Shown here: positions 19,856 to 27,865 of the stretch, in pieces
Layout of the letters: each line of letters begins with the position of its first letter
How positions within the stretch are numbered: position 1 is the first letter of the stretch
Assembly: GCA_964562905.1 (NCBI GenBank)
Contig: CAZLVG010000004.1
Location: 1 to 35,053, forward strand
DNA: 35,053 nt
Reading direction: 5' to 3'
DNA from: CAYSWF01 sp964562905
GTDB lineage: Bacteria > Patescibacteriota > Andersenbacteria > UBA10190
Position numbers and translations under genes: made by a program
The notes under the pieces: generated by a model
Databases searched by the model: none
The model's input: only the letters and a program-made list of their open reading frames with translations
Told to the model about the DNA's origin: nothing

Positions 19856-21892
19856 TTAGGTTACGGCCACTTCTTCCTCTTGCGTTGTCTCTTTATTATG
19901 GCTGCCTGCCTCCGCTGGCGGTATGTCGATTTGGTCATACCTATCATCCGGCGGCAGGCAGGTGACGTACCGGCGGTGAAAACGCAGCGGTATTTCTCCC
20001 GTAGGACCGTTGCGGTGTTTTTCAATCAGCAACGAGAGGTCTTCCACCTCCGCCTCCGCCGGTCCTTCTTCGTTGTCGTCCGTGCTGGTCCGGTGGATAA
20101 ACATAACTATGTCCGAGTCCTGCTCTATAGAGTTGTGAACGATTATGTCGTTAGCAACAAAATTATGCAGGCCGCTTACGGTAGCATCATACACCTCTTC
20201 CACGCCTCTTGCTTCTATGCTTACAATTTCATCCCAAAGAACGCTTGCTCCGGCCAGATCGTTCAACTTGTCACTTTTCAAAGCGACCGCTACTCGTTTC
20301 AACCTCTCGCGACTTAGGCCTGACTTAGTGATAGTATTGCCGCAATACGCCGTGTTTATTCGCGCGTGCAGGCTTCGCCAGCTAAGGCCGGCACGCTCTT
20401 TTACTTTTCTTGCAGTGGCAATTCTGTCGCCCTCCGACAGCTTCTCAAGTGGTCTCCATCCCTCTGTAGTGAGGAAGGGATGGTTGGCGCTGGCTCGTAT
20501 CTCCCGACCGGATCTGGTTCGCAGTAGACAGGCGCGCTTGTGCCCCGAGGAAAAGGCTTTAGTCATGGACCTTGTGACTAAGTTATATTTTTTGTCTAGA
20601 GCGAGTATAGGCACCGCCTTCTGCGTCTTGCGATCAGCCAGTGATTTAATAGTGACCCGTTCACCGGTGTCGGCTCGGGTAATAAGGGTGTCGCCGGTAA
20701 GGCAGCCGCTTTCGCGCAGGTCAGACAGTTTAGGTCTTTGGCTGGCGCGCATTTCCACCGCTCGTGACAGCTGCGATAGAGCGATAATAGGAATGTTAAG
20801 CTCCAGCGCCAGCTTTTTCAGGCTGCGGGAGATGTCAGATACCTCCTGCACCCTGTTGTCTGAATACCGGCGGGATTCCATCAACTGCAGGTAGTCAACT
20901 ATCAGCAGTCCCAGGCCGTGCTCCGACTGCAGGCGCCGGGCCATAGTGCGCATGCCCATAACGTTATTGGACGCCTGGTCGTCTATATAAAGCGGCGCTT
21001 CCGACAGCTCGCTGATGGCGTGACCCAGCCGTGCGAAATCATCAAATTCTCCCTCTGCCTGCAGTCTTCCCGTGCGGATGCGCCACAGATCAACATGAGC
21101 GTGGGCGGACATGAGACGGTCCACCAGCTGTTCCTTGGACATCTCCAGGCTGAACAGCCCCACAGGTACTCCCGACAGCGAGGCGTGGCGCGCGAAATCC
21201 AGAGCCAGCGTGGTTTTTCCCATGGAGGGACGGGCGGCCAGCACTACTAAGTCCGATTTCTGCCAGCCGGCCAGCCGGCGGTCCAGAGCGGGAAAGCCGG
21301 TAGTGATTCCGCGCAGGCCGTCAGCGCCTTTCTGCAGTTTGTCAATTCTTTCAAAAGCCTCTTCCAGCGCTTCGGATATCTTGGTGAAGTGACGCGACTT
21401 ATGGTCGCGCGATACGGAAAAGAGCAGCCTTTCCGCCTCGTCCAGCGTTTCTTCCACTTCCGGCTCTTCTTCAAAACCCAGATTGCTGATGGTGGACGCG
21501 GCGGAAATCAGGCGGCGCAGCGTGGCGTATTTCTGCACTATTCGGCCGTAGTGGACCACGTTGCCGGAGGTCGGCACTACCGTGGCCAGATGAGTTACAG
21601 CGTCTTCCGAGCCTACTTCCTCTAATTGCTTTTTTTCTCTTAATTTGTTGGACAAAGACAACACATCAATGGGCTGGGACGATTCGTACAACTCCAAGCA
21701 CGCCTTATACATTTTCCGGTGGGCGTCCCTGTAAAAATCGTCCGCGGCCAGAAAATCGGCTATGCGCATGATGGCGTCTTTGTCTATCAGCAGACTGCCC
21801 AGCACTGACTCTTCAGCTTCATAGCTGTGCGGAGGAATTCTGGCCCCGGCGGGCGCCTGCTCCCGGCTGCTGTTTTTGGCGCTGTTAGCCAT
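19856..21892 (-). CDS. dnaB: Replicative DNA helicase DnaB with mini-intein
   Basis: DnaB hexameric helicase that unwinds the replication fork. The 678-residue precursor has an N-terminal helical domain (~20-125, PHSYEAEESVLGSLL), a linker, then the RecA-like motor: Walker A ARPSMGKTT (~220-228), Walker B LLIVDYLQLM (~329-338), and ALSQLSRAVE. After RESG (residue 396) an intein of 191 residues interrupts the chain and ends before SIEQDSDIVMFIHR; the exteins total 487 residues, the normal DnaB size. The C-terminal tail is acidic and probably disordered. The ATG at 21892 has a weak ribosome site. It leads the dnaB-recR-102 aa unit. The insertion point is the known DnaB-b site, also used in cyanobacteria. 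Confidence 0.96.
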   Translation of the reverse strand: MANSAKNSSREQAPAGARIPPHSYEAEESVLGSLLIDKDAIMRIADFLAADDFYRDAHRKMYKACLELYESSQPIDVLSLSNKLREKKQLEEVGSEDAVTHLATVVPTSGNVVHYGRIVQKYATLRRLISAASTISNLGFEEEPEVEETLDEAERLLFSVSRDHKSRHFTKISEALEEAFERIDKLQKGADGLRGITTGFPALDRRLAGWQKSDLVVLAARPSMGKTTLALDFARHASLSGVPVGLFSLEMSKEQLVDRLMSAHAHVDLWRIRTGRLQAEGEFDDFARLGHAISELSEAPLYIDDQASNNVMGMRTMARRLQSEHGLGLLIVDYLQLMESRRYSDNRVQEVSDISRSLKKLALELNIPIIALSQLSRAVEMRASQRPKLSDLRESGCLTGDTLITRADTGERVTIKSLADRKTQKAVPILALDKKYNLVTRSMTKAFSSGHKRACLLRTRSGREIRASANHPFLTTEGWRPLEKLSEGDRIATARKVKERAGLSWRSLHARINTAYCGNTITKSGLSRERLKRVAVALKSDKLNDLAGASVLWDEIVSIEARGVEEVYDATVSGLHNFVANDIIVHNSIEQDSDIVMFIHRTSTDDNEEGPAEAEVEDLSLLIEKHRNGPTGEIPLRFHRRYVTCLPPDDRYDQIDIPPAEAGSHNKETTQEEEVAVT
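20132..20704 (-). other. Mini-intein in DnaB (191 aa)
   Basis: Residues 397-587 of the precursor. It begins with Cys (CLTGDTLI, block A), has block B ASANHPFLTT with the TxxH-like His, and ends with block F VYDATVSGLHNFVANDIIVHN (block G), followed by Ser as the +1 nucleophile: all the splicing residues. Between ~105 and ~155 there is a ~50-residue linker but no LAGLIDADG motif, so the homing endonuclease is lost. It should still splice but not home. The linker (LSRERLKRVAVALKSDKL) resembles the flank of endonuclease-bearing DnaB inteins, suggesting descent by deletion. Confidence 0.93.
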
Positions 21893-21945
21893 AGGAAAAA
21901 TTATTCCCGCTGGGCATACGACTTCTTAATATCCATCAGGATTTT

Positions 21946-21951
21946 ATTATA
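21946..21951 (-). promoter_or_regulatory. -10 of the dnaB unit
   Basis: Perfect TATAAT on the minus strand, about 54 nt upstream of the dnaB ATG; no good -35. Two DnaA-box-like sites lie just upstream at 21974-21993. Confidence 0.5.
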
Positions 21952-21973
21952 CATTTTCATCGCGTCGCTTGCA

Positions 21974-21993
21974 CGTGGATAAATTGTGGATAG
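21974..21993 (-). promoter_or_regulatory. Two DnaA-box-like sites upstream of dnaB
   Basis: On the minus strand, TTATCCACG (21974-21982) and CTATCCACA (21985-21993), each one base from the TTATCCACA consensus, 2 bp apart and just upstream of the -10. They are suitably placed for control of dnaB by DnaA. Confidence 0.4.
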
Positions 21994-22048
21994 CCGGCTT
22001 AAGGCACACGACGTCGCTTCAGGGCAAGGGCACGGCAGTTGGGGGCGG

Positions 22049-23458
22049 TTACAGCTTCACAATTCTTGGACCTGTCCCGGTATCCTCAATCTTATATCCT
22101 TTTTCTTCAACGACTTGCCGCAAGCGGTCTGCTTCCTCATAATGTCCGTTCTTCCGTTCTTGCTCCCGCCGCGCGGCCAGTTTCCGCACGTCGTCCGGTA
22201 CCGTTTCCGCTTCAATTTGCCGGCGCAGCGGCTCCAGCACGCCCACCACCTCATCCGCGGCGGCCAGGGTGGCCAGCGCTTGCTGCCGGGGGCGGTTTTC
22301 CACGCCACGCACGTACTCCCACAGTACGGCCGAGGCCCGCGGCGTGTTCAGATCATCCGCCAGCGCGTTACTGAAGCTATCAATAACTTCCTGATCCGCC
22401 GCCGGGGCGTTCTCCGGTCCGGCCGGCACGCCGCCGAGCCGCAACCGCCGCCAGAGCTGCTTGAGCGTTTCCAGATTTTTCTGCGCTTCCTCCATCATCT
22501 CCCAGGAAAAATCTATTTTAGAGCGGTAGTGGCTGGCGAATACCAGTAGCCTGAAGGCGAGGGGGGAGTAGCCCTTGGCTATTAAGGTGTCCAAAGTTAT
22601 TTGTCCTCCTTCCCGTTTGGCCAGCTTTTTGCCCGACATTTGCAGATGCCGATTGTGCAGCCACAGGCGTACGAATTTCTCACCGGTGGCTCCTTCGGAC
22701 TGGGCAATCTCATTTTCATGGTGGGGGAAGCGGTTATCCTCGCCGCCGGTGTGGATATCAATATCCGTTCCCAGATACTTCAGGCTCATGGCGGAGCACT
22801 CAATGTGCCAGCCGGGATAGCCCCTGCCCCACGGCGAGTCCCATTTCTGCAGATGGTTTTCGTCCCGTATCCATAGCGCGAAGTCGGCCGGATGTTTCTT
22901 GTCTCCTTGCGCTGCCACTCTTTTTCCGGCTATTAAATCCTCCGGCCGGTTGCCGGACAGGCGGCCGTAAGCGGAGAACGATCTAACGTCAAAATACACG
23001 CCGCTGGCGGTGCGGTAAGCGTGCCCTCGCTCCAGCAGGCGGCTGATCAGCCGCTGCATTGACTTTATGTGACGGCTGGCCCGGGGGTAAGTAACGTCCG
23101 TTTTTACGTTCAGCTTTTCCAGGTCGGCGAAGAAAAGACTCGTTTGCTCGTCAGTTACAGCCTGTGGCGACACTTTTCTGGTCCGGGCTTCCTTTTCCAC
23201 TTTGTCTTCGCCCGCGTCAACGTCGTCCTCGGTCAGATGGCCCACGTCCGTTATATTCATAACTTCTTTAACCTGGTATCCCAGCAGTTCCAGCGCGCGG
23301 TGCAGGAAGTCGGCAAACAGATACCGCCTTAAGTTGCCTAGGTGCTGGCGCTTGTACACCGTGGGTCCGCAGCTGTATACGCGGGCCACGCCCTTGGTAT
23401 TCGGCTTTAAAATCTCCAGTCGCTTAGTCAGAGAGTTGTAGAGTCGCACTGCTTTCAT
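22049..23458 (-). CDS. cysS: Cysteinyl-tRNA synthetase
   Basis: Class I aminoacyl-tRNA synthetase that charges tRNA-Cys. At 469 residues it is of normal length. The nucleotide-binding HIGH motif appears as HLGN (39-42), preceded by the zinc ligand Cys30 (SCGPTVY); further zinc ligands are in WHIECSAMS and HHENEIAQSE. The second signature is GKKLAKREGG, a departure from the usual KMSKSLGN. The anticodon-binding helical domain fills the C-terminus. On the minus strand a TAAAGT -10 ends 7 nt before the ATG, so the mRNA is probably leaderless. It is divergent from the HAD phosphatase gene. Confidence 0.95.
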   Translation of the reverse strand: MKAVRLYNSLTKRLEILKPNTKGVARVYSCGPTVYKRQHLGNLRRYLFADFLHRALELLGYQVKEVMNITDVGHLTEDDVDAGEDKVEKEARTRKVSPQAVTDEQTSLFFADLEKLNVKTDVTYPRASRHIKSMQRLISRLLERGHAYRTASGVYFDVRSFSAYGRLSGNRPEDLIAGKRVAAQGDKKHPADFALWIRDENHLQKWDSPWGRGYPGWHIECSAMSLKYLGTDIDIHTGGEDNRFPHHENEIAQSEGATGEKFVRLWLHNRHLQMSGKKLAKREGGQITLDTLIAKGYSPLAFRLLVFASHYRSKIDFSWEMMEEAQKNLETLKQLWRRLRLGGVPAGPENAPAADQEVIDSFSNALADDLNTPRASAVLWEYVRGVENRPRQQALATLAAADEVVGVLEPLRRQIEAETVPDDVRKLAARREQERKNGHYEEADRLRQVVEEKGYKIEDTGTGPRIVKL

Positions 23459-23553
23459 GGGGAAAACTTTATCTTGTTTTCATGGTACACTTTCCCCGCG
23501 TAATTTTCAGGGCTGTTCTCTTACAACGCCACCGCCATACTGGGAGGATAAAA

Positions 23554-24237
23554 GTGTCCAACTCGCGCTTGCAAGTCGGCCTGGACATTGATGGTGTACT
23601 GCTGTGGTACGACGTCGGCCTCTTTCTTGATTACTGCCAACAGTGCCTCGGCTGGACAGTAGACCGTGAGGCGTACCGGGCCACCCACTGCTGGCAAGCG
23701 GCCACGGGCGGAAAAACTACGGCGGAAATAGCACCAGCCTTCACCCAGTTTCTGCTGGGCAGGCCTGATTTACAAAAGCCAGTGCCCGGAGCGTACGAGG
23801 CGATGAAGCAGCTAACGCCCTTTTGTTCCTGGCACGGTATCACCGCCCGCCCAGCTGATTTGAGCTCTGCCACCCGGCACGTCCTGGCCCGGCACTATCC
23901 CGGCACCCACTTCACTTCCTTTTCTTGGCGCCGGAGCTTGGACAAAGCCGACATTATTCAGCGGCGGGGCATTAAAGTTTGCGTGGAAGACTCCACCCGG
24001 GAGATTGAGTCTATCCTGGATAGCGGCATTAAGGTTGCTATTGTCCAGTTCCCCAACTTCGCCGGTCTTTCCCAACGCGCCTTCCGAGACCACCGGGTAG
24101 TTCGTCTGGCCGCTTGCGACCGTGTGGCGGAAGTAAGTTGCCTGAACGATCAAAAACTGCTGTGGCGGGACGCCTGGCGGCAGACACGGCGGGAAGTTAA
24201 ACAGCGGTTACCCGTCCTTTTACCTACTGCCCCTTAA
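23554..24237 (+). CDS. HAD-family 5'-nucleotidase-like phosphatase
   Basis: Predicted cytoplasmic phosphohydrolase of 227 residues. Motif I is VGLDIDGVL (nucleophile Asp11, acid/base Asp13); motif II is probably HGITARP (Thr); motif III/IV is the Lys in LDKADI plus VCVEDST with the acidic residue. The order and spacing fit 5'(3')-deoxyribonucleotidases of the NT5C/YorS type, which remove phosphate from nucleoside monophosphates; the substrate is inference. I chose GTG 23554, because GGGAGGA lies 5-7 nt upstream; an in-frame ATG at 23482 would add 24 residues without family similarity. The stop lies inside the terminator shared with the convergent CorA-like gene. Confidence 0.78.
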   Translation: MSNSRLQVGLDIDGVLLWYDVGLFLDYCQQCLGWTVDREAYRATHCWQAATGGKTTAEIAPAFTQFLLGRPDLQKPVPGAYEAMKQLTPFCSWHGITARPADLSSATRHVLARHYPGTHFTSFSWRRSLDKADIIQRRGIKVCVEDSTREIESILDSGIKVAIVQFPNFAGLSQRAFRDHRVVRLAACDRVAEVSCLNDQKLLWRDAWRQTRREVKQRLPVLLPTAP

Positions 24238-24265
24238 TTAAGACACTGACACAAGGGGCTTTTTT
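24229..24265. terminator. Intrinsic terminator between convergent genes
   Basis: GCCCCTT (24229-24235) pairs with AAGGGGC (24253-24259), followed by TTTTTT. The stem begins within the last codons of the HAD gene and the T run reaches the stop of the CorA-like gene. Confidence 0.85.
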
Positions 24266-25172
24266 ACATAAGATTTCTGCGCCTGGCCTTGCCCAGAACG
24301 AAGAGTAAAATCGCCGCCAATGCGCCTATTACCAACCAAAAAGCTACCCTGTCTATCACGGTGGCGTCAGCCGCCCGGGGAGCGAAAAAGGGATCCACCA
24401 GCACCAGCATGGGGATGGCGACTATGGAGTAAATAGTCAGCAGCCGCAGCAGTTCATTTTCCTTATGCTGCAGCATAGTGGAATTGGCATTGCCCAGCTC
24501 GCGGACACTTTCAAACATGCTCTCCAGATTTTCCCACAGCTTCTGGTGCTGGCTGTGCACCCGCTGCCATCTGGCTTGGGCTGCCGGGGTGGCCAGACTG
24601 TGTCGCGGCGGGGAAGCAAGCAGCCTGTTGTGGGGACGTACCACCTTGCGGAAATCCATCAAGTCTCTCGTCAGCAGCGATATTTCCTCCACCATTTTCC
24701 GCTCGTTGCCCTGGAAGACGGCGTCTTCCGCTATGTCAATATGCTTGGACAGACGCTCTGTCTTGTGCCAGGAAGCCTCGTTCAACCCTGACAGCAGCAC
24801 CAGGCACAGTGACAGAGGCCCTTCCTTAAAGGCAGCCTCTTGCTTTGCCGGAGATATTTCCAGCTCTTGGCGTATTTTATCAAGCATGACCAGCGGCTCG
24901 TAGTGAAGGCTGAAAAGTTGTTGGTCTTTTATAACAAAGAACAGCGGCACGCCGGAAGTAACTCTTGTCTGTCTGTCAAAGACCGGGACGTGAACCAGCA
25001 GCAACAGATAATCACTGCGCACCGCTATCTCCGGCCGGTGGTGCCTGTCCGCCACAAACTCTCCGTCCGGAGGCCTGAGACCGGACTGCCTGATAAATTT
25101 CACCAGCTCTTCAGAGCCCGGACTTTGCACGTTAGTCCAAGTCAGGTCTTTTGAGCCAAGTACGTGCTCCAT
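24264..25172 (-). CDS. CorA-like membrane protein lacking the GMN motif
   Basis: Resembles CorA-family divalent-cation channels: an N-terminal alpha/beta cytoplasmic domain (~1-150), long helices leading into the pore (~150-245) and two C-terminal membrane segments (~247-265 and ~277-297), ending KARRRNLM. CorA channels have a YGMN selectivity motif after the first membrane helix; here the region reads PMLVLVDPFFAPRAADAT, with no GMN. The protein may therefore have altered selectivity or not be a Mg channel. At 302 residues the length is normal. The start codon is one arm of a palindrome whose other arm holds the start of the divergent gene at 25194. Confidence 0.78.
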   Translation of the reverse strand: MEHVLGSKDLTWTNVQSPGSEELVKFIRQSGLRPPDGEFVADRHHRPEIAVRSDYLLLLVHVPVFDRQTRVTSGVPLFFVIKDQQLFSLHYEPLVMLDKIRQELEISPAKQEAAFKEGPLSLCLVLLSGLNEASWHKTERLSKHIDIAEDAVFQGNERKMVEEISLLTRDLMDFRKVVRPHNRLLASPPRHSLATPAAQARWQRVHSQHQKLWENLESMFESVRELGNANSTMLQHKENELLRLLTIYSIVAIPMLVLVDPFFAPRAADATVIDRVAFWLVIGALAAILLFVLGKARRRNLM

Positions 25173-25196
25173 GGTATATTAATAAAGTATACCATG
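25170..25196. promoter_or_regulatory. Divergent promoter palindrome holding both start codons
   Basis: CATGGTATA (25170-25178), 9-nt spacer, TATACCATG (25188-25196). The CAT is the minus-strand start of the CorA-like gene and the ATG is the plus-strand start of the lipoprotein gene; only 21 bp lie between them. TATATT and TAAAGT on the plus strand and TATACT on the minus strand are possible -10 boxes. Confidence 0.6.
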
Positions 25197-26345
25197 AAAA
25201 AAAAGTCTGCGCGTCTTACGTCTGCCGTCTTGCCGGTTTTTGTCATCGGGACACTGCAGTTGACCGGTTGTCTTAGTCAGCGTGAGCTGGCCCCGCCCCC
25301 TCCCGGCGGCGCTTACCGTTCCACTAACGGCGGTGCCAGCTTTGAGCAGTCGGTCAACGTGGTGGACCAGCGAGGGAAGGTAACCGGCTACGTGGCTTCT
25401 CTGGCGCTGCGGAGCATTTATCGGGTGCCTGCCAGTCCAAACACCGTGTTCGTCACCGCGGGAAGTGAGGGGGTGATAGTTTCTCGTGATGACGGCGTCA
25501 GCTGGCAGAAAATGGAAAATCCCCTGGCCGCGGTTACGGACATGGTCAGGTTGGAGAACGGCGCGTTGTTGCTTTCAGGCACCAATGAGAGCAAGGATGG
25601 CGTAGTGGTCCGCAGTCTGGACGGAGGCCGCAGCTGGAAGGCGGTGCTGACCATGCCGGCTTTCAGGAAAAAGAAGAAACCATTTTTCATGGAGTTAATT
25701 AAGAGGCCCCCGCCTCCTCCCGTCTATATATCCAGCCTGGCAGCCGACCCCTTCCATCCGGGCCGAGTGTACGCCGGCTCCAGTACGGGAGACTTTTTTA
25801 TCGGCGAGCAGTCGGGAAAAGTGTGGCATCACCAAGTAACGGTCCCTGCCGTGGAACGCATATTTGCCTCGCCTCACCGGGACGGTGAGGCCTTGTTGTT
25901 AGTTAGCGGAGGGAAGTTAATCCGCTTCACGGAGCAGTCGCCGGCGGGAGAGGAGGAGCAAGAACCACAGCGAACGCAAGAGTTAAGGCTACCCGCCGAC
26001 GGCCCGGTGTACGACTTGTCTTACGTGCGCCAGTTTCCCGATGCTTTGCTTGTAGGCACTGGTAGGGGCGCTTTTATCTCGCGCGACCGCGGCGAGACTT
26101 GGCTTAAACTGCCGGTGCCGGTAAGCACCGTTGCGACGCTGCGCAGTGTACAAATTGCCGTCAGTCCCACTAATCCCAATCGCCTGCTGATCAGCGTTGA
26201 CAGCGTGATGTACCGCTCCGAGGACGGGGGCGAGACCTGGAATACCATGTCGCTGAACTTGCCTGGGTACCTGGTAACCGATATCTCCATCAATCCCGAC
26301 AACGCCGCCAGAGTTCTGCTCACTGTATCTCCGTTTTCGGCTTGA
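25194..26345 (+). CDS. Lipoprotein with Asp-box (BNR/sortilin-type) beta-propeller
   Basis: Surface lipoprotein of 383 residues. A signal peptide (1-25) ends in the lipobox LTGC, so Cys is lipidated at the outer face. The mature part has Asp-box repeats of the S-x-D-x-G-x-(S/T)-W type: STNGGASF, SRDDGVSW, SLDGGRSW, SRDRGETW and SEDGGETW, spaced as blades of a beta-propeller like those of sortilin/BNR proteins; a Lys/Pro-rich insert (RKKKKPFF, RPPPPPVY) breaks the middle. Such folds usually bind proteins or sugars; no sialidase active-site pattern is visible. ATG 25194 is preferred over an upstream GTG because it gives a proper signal peptide. Confidence 0.85.
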   Translation: MKKKSARLTSAVLPVFVIGTLQLTGCLSQRELAPPPPGGAYRSTNGGASFEQSVNVVDQRGKVTGYVASLALRSIYRVPASPNTVFVTAGSEGVIVSRDDGVSWQKMENPLAAVTDMVRLENGALLLSGTNESKDGVVVRSLDGGRSWKAVLTMPAFRKKKKPFFMELIKRPPPPPVYISSLAADPFHPGRVYAGSSTGDFFIGEQSGKVWHHQVTVPAVERIFASPHRDGEALLLVSGGKLIRFTEQSPAGEEEQEPQRTQELRLPADGPVYDLSYVRQFPDALLVGTGRGAFISRDRGETWLKLPVPVSTVATLRSVQIAVSPTNPNRLLISVDSVMYRSEDGGETWNTMSLNLPGYLVTDISINPDNAARVLLTVSPFSA

Positions 26346-26374
26346 CACAGGGTTGTCACCTTTGTAAGTTACAA

Positions 26375-26401
26375 TTAGCACTCTACACATAAGAGTGCTA
26401 A
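26375..26401 (+). promoter_or_regulatory. CIRCE element (HrcA operator)
   Basis: Perfect TTAGCACTC, 9 nt, GAGTGCTAA, the binding site of HrcA. TTGACA at 26342 with TAAGTT 17 bp later gives a promoter just upstream, so HrcA binding would block early elongation or initiation of the heat-shock genes that follow. Confidence 0.95.
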
Positions 26402-26425
26402 ATTAATAAATATAGAGGCAACATT

Positions 26426-26584
26426 ATGAACTGCCGCTATCCTGGTGGCGGGTCCCGCCGCGGCCCCGCGCTCCCGCTCCCCTTAGCCAAAGCCGCGAGG
26501 GACGCGGCGCGGCTGGCGCGTGGCCGGCCTGCCGGCCGCAGCCTTCGGCAAAAGCCGGGCCCCCACCCCGCGCCGCCCGTTTAG
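26426..26584 (+). CDS. Possible 52-aa Arg/Pro/Gly-rich protein between CIRCE and hrcA
   Basis: An ATG at 26426, 9 nt after GAGG, opens 52 codons ending at TAG 26584: it begins MNCRYPGGGSRRGPAL and is full of Arg, Pro, Gly and Ala. The DNA is very GC-rich with strong hairpins (GGCGGG/CCCGCC near 26450, GGCCGGC/GCCGGCC near 26522). Either it is a small basic protein in the heat-shock unit, or the region is a structured leader that happens to be open. No family recognised. Confidence 0.35.
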   Translation: MNCRYPGGGSRRGPALPLPLAKAARDAARLARGRPAGRSLRQKPGPHPAPPV

Positions 26585-26618
26585 AAGAGCGGTATGGCAT
26601 AATGTGATAGCTATAGAT

Positions 26619-27347
26619 ATGGATCCAAGGTACGCTCAAATTTTAGAACTGCTTATACGGCGATACATGAGCACCGGACGGCCCGTGGGCAGCAAAGTGC
26701 TGGCTGCCTCCGCCCGGCTGCCGGTGAGCCCGGCCACCATCAGGCTGCGGTTGCGTTATTTAGAGAAAGCGGGATACTTGGAACAGCCGCACGCGTCCTC
26801 CGGTCGCCAGCCTACTGACCGAGCTTACCGTTATTTCGTGGACCAACAAGCCGTGCGATCGCTTCGGTCTGACTCCGTCGCTTACGGCGGGGGCCGGCTT
26901 GGCAGGCATCTTAATGCTGTGCGGGCCGACCATCCCCAACTGGAGCGCGCCGCCACGCAAATGCTGGCGGGATTAACCAAAGCGTTGGCGGTAAGCGGCT
27001 GGCTGCCTTCTTACCAGGTGCAGGAAGCCGGCCTGGTTGACGCTGCCTGTTCCAGTAGAATAATTGATGGGCTTCTTTTGTGGGAATCGTCGCAGTTTGT
27101 AAGGAAGATAGAGAGGCACCTACCCAGGCTGGCTGACTTGAGCCGGGACCGCACCTGCGTGTTTATCGGCCGGGAAAACCCGGTGATAAAAGCGCGGCGC
27201 ACCAGTCTGCTGGTACGCACCGCTATACTGCCAGACGGCCAGAGAGCGGTGTTCATGCTGCTTGGCGACAAAAGGATGCCCTACCGGCGCAACNNNNNNN
27301 NNNCGTGTATACTTGGAAGCTTAAGCCGTATGTTTGATTGTTTATGA
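26619..27347 (+). CDS. hrcA: Heat-inducible transcription repressor HrcA (short form, crosses a gap)
   Basis: Repressor that binds CIRCE and shuts off chaperone genes. An N-terminal winged helix (YAQILELLIRRYMSTGRPVGSK and SPATIRLRLRYLEKAGYLEQPHASSGRQPTDRAYRYFVD, residues 4-75) is typical HrcA. The remaining ~165 residues are much shorter than in the usual ~340-residue HrcA. It ends with LLGDKRMPYRRN, then the 10-N gap, then ILGSLSRMFDCL, consistent with the family's closing GPxRMxY...L segment; the true length of the gap, and so the frame across it, is unknown. ATG 26619 follows a TGG-CATAAT extended -10. The stop overlaps grpE (ATGA). Confidence 0.88.
   Translation: MDPRYAQILELLIRRYMSTGRPVGSKVLAASARLPVSPATIRLRLRYLEKAGYLEQPHASSGRQPTDRAYRYFVDQQAVRSLRSDSVAYGGGRLGRHLNAVRADHPQLERAATQMLAGLTKALAVSGWLPSYQVQEAGLVDAACSSRIIDGLLLWESSQFVRKIERHLPRLADLSRDRTCVFIGRENPVIKARRTSLLVRTAILPDGQRAVFMLLGDKRMPYRRNXXXXCILGSLSRMFDCL
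27294..27303. other. Assembly gap (10 N)
   Basis: Ten N inside hrcA. The number is probably nominal, so missing sequence of unknown length may lie here. Confidence 0.95.
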
Positions 27348-27802
27348 TTCATTCTTCAGTAGTTCACGCCGCCGCCAGTCGGGAACAGGAATATCTGGCT
27401 GGCTGGCAGCGCGCCCGCGCCGAGCTGGACAACTATCGGCGCCGGGTAGCGCAAGAGCAAGACGAAAAACAGATGCGCGCCAGGCAAGAGGTTATAATGC
27501 CCTTGTTGGAGCTGGCTGACACCTTTGAAATGGCAATCCGGCACCTGCCCGCGGAACTGGAGGATAACTCCTGGGCGCAGGGTGTAACTCACGTGGGGCG
27601 CCAGTTGGAGCAGTTTTTGCGGGAGTTAGGCGTGGTGCGAGTAGACACCGTCGGCTGCCAGTTTGATCCTAGGCACCATGAAGCTGTTTTAAGCGCTAAA
27701 CGAAAGAAGGCCGAGAGCGGGCTGGTTATTGAAGTAATCAAACCCGGATACAAAATGGGCGACGTCGTCATCCGGCCGGCTAAGGTAAAGGTGTCGGCCT
27801 AG
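27344..27802 (+). CDS. grpE: Nucleotide exchange factor GrpE
   Basis: GrpE releases ADP from DnaK. At 152 residues it is short but complete: a long helix with RARAELDNYRRRVAQE (~22-38), the dimer helix bundle, and the C-terminal beta domain with FDPRHHEAV and VIEVIKPGYKMGDVVIRPAKVKV, the family signature. The acidic N-terminal extension common in other GrpE proteins is missing. The ATG at 27344 overlaps the hrcA TGA (ATGA), so the two are translationally coupled; an in-frame TTG at 27338 is less likely. Confidence 0.94.
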   Translation: MIHSSVVHAAASREQEYLAGWQRARAELDNYRRRVAQEQDEKQMRARQEVIMPLLELADTFEMAIRHLPAELEDNSWAQGVTHVGRQLEQFLRELGVVRVDTVGCQFDPRHHEAVLSAKRKKAESGLVIEVIKPGYKMGDVVIRPAKVKVSA

Positions 27803-27826
27803 AGCCCCTGGCGCCCAACTTAACAC

Positions 27827-27839
27827 GTTAATAATTAAC
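27827..27839. promoter_or_regulatory. Inverted repeat upstream of dnaK
   Basis: GTTAAT-A-ATTAAC in the 63-bp AT-rich gap between grpE and dnaK. It could be a promoter or operator giving dnaK separate control; a TTAACT -10-like box lies 6 nt before the dnaK ATG. Confidence 0.35.
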
Positions 27840-27865
27840 CTAAATAAACTCACTTAACTATATCT

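Noticed and set aside
6231..27347. Recoded TGA (as in Gracilibacteria/Absconditabacteria)
   Set aside because: TGA ends lexA, recR, hrcA and others at the expected family C-termini, so the standard bacterial code applies.
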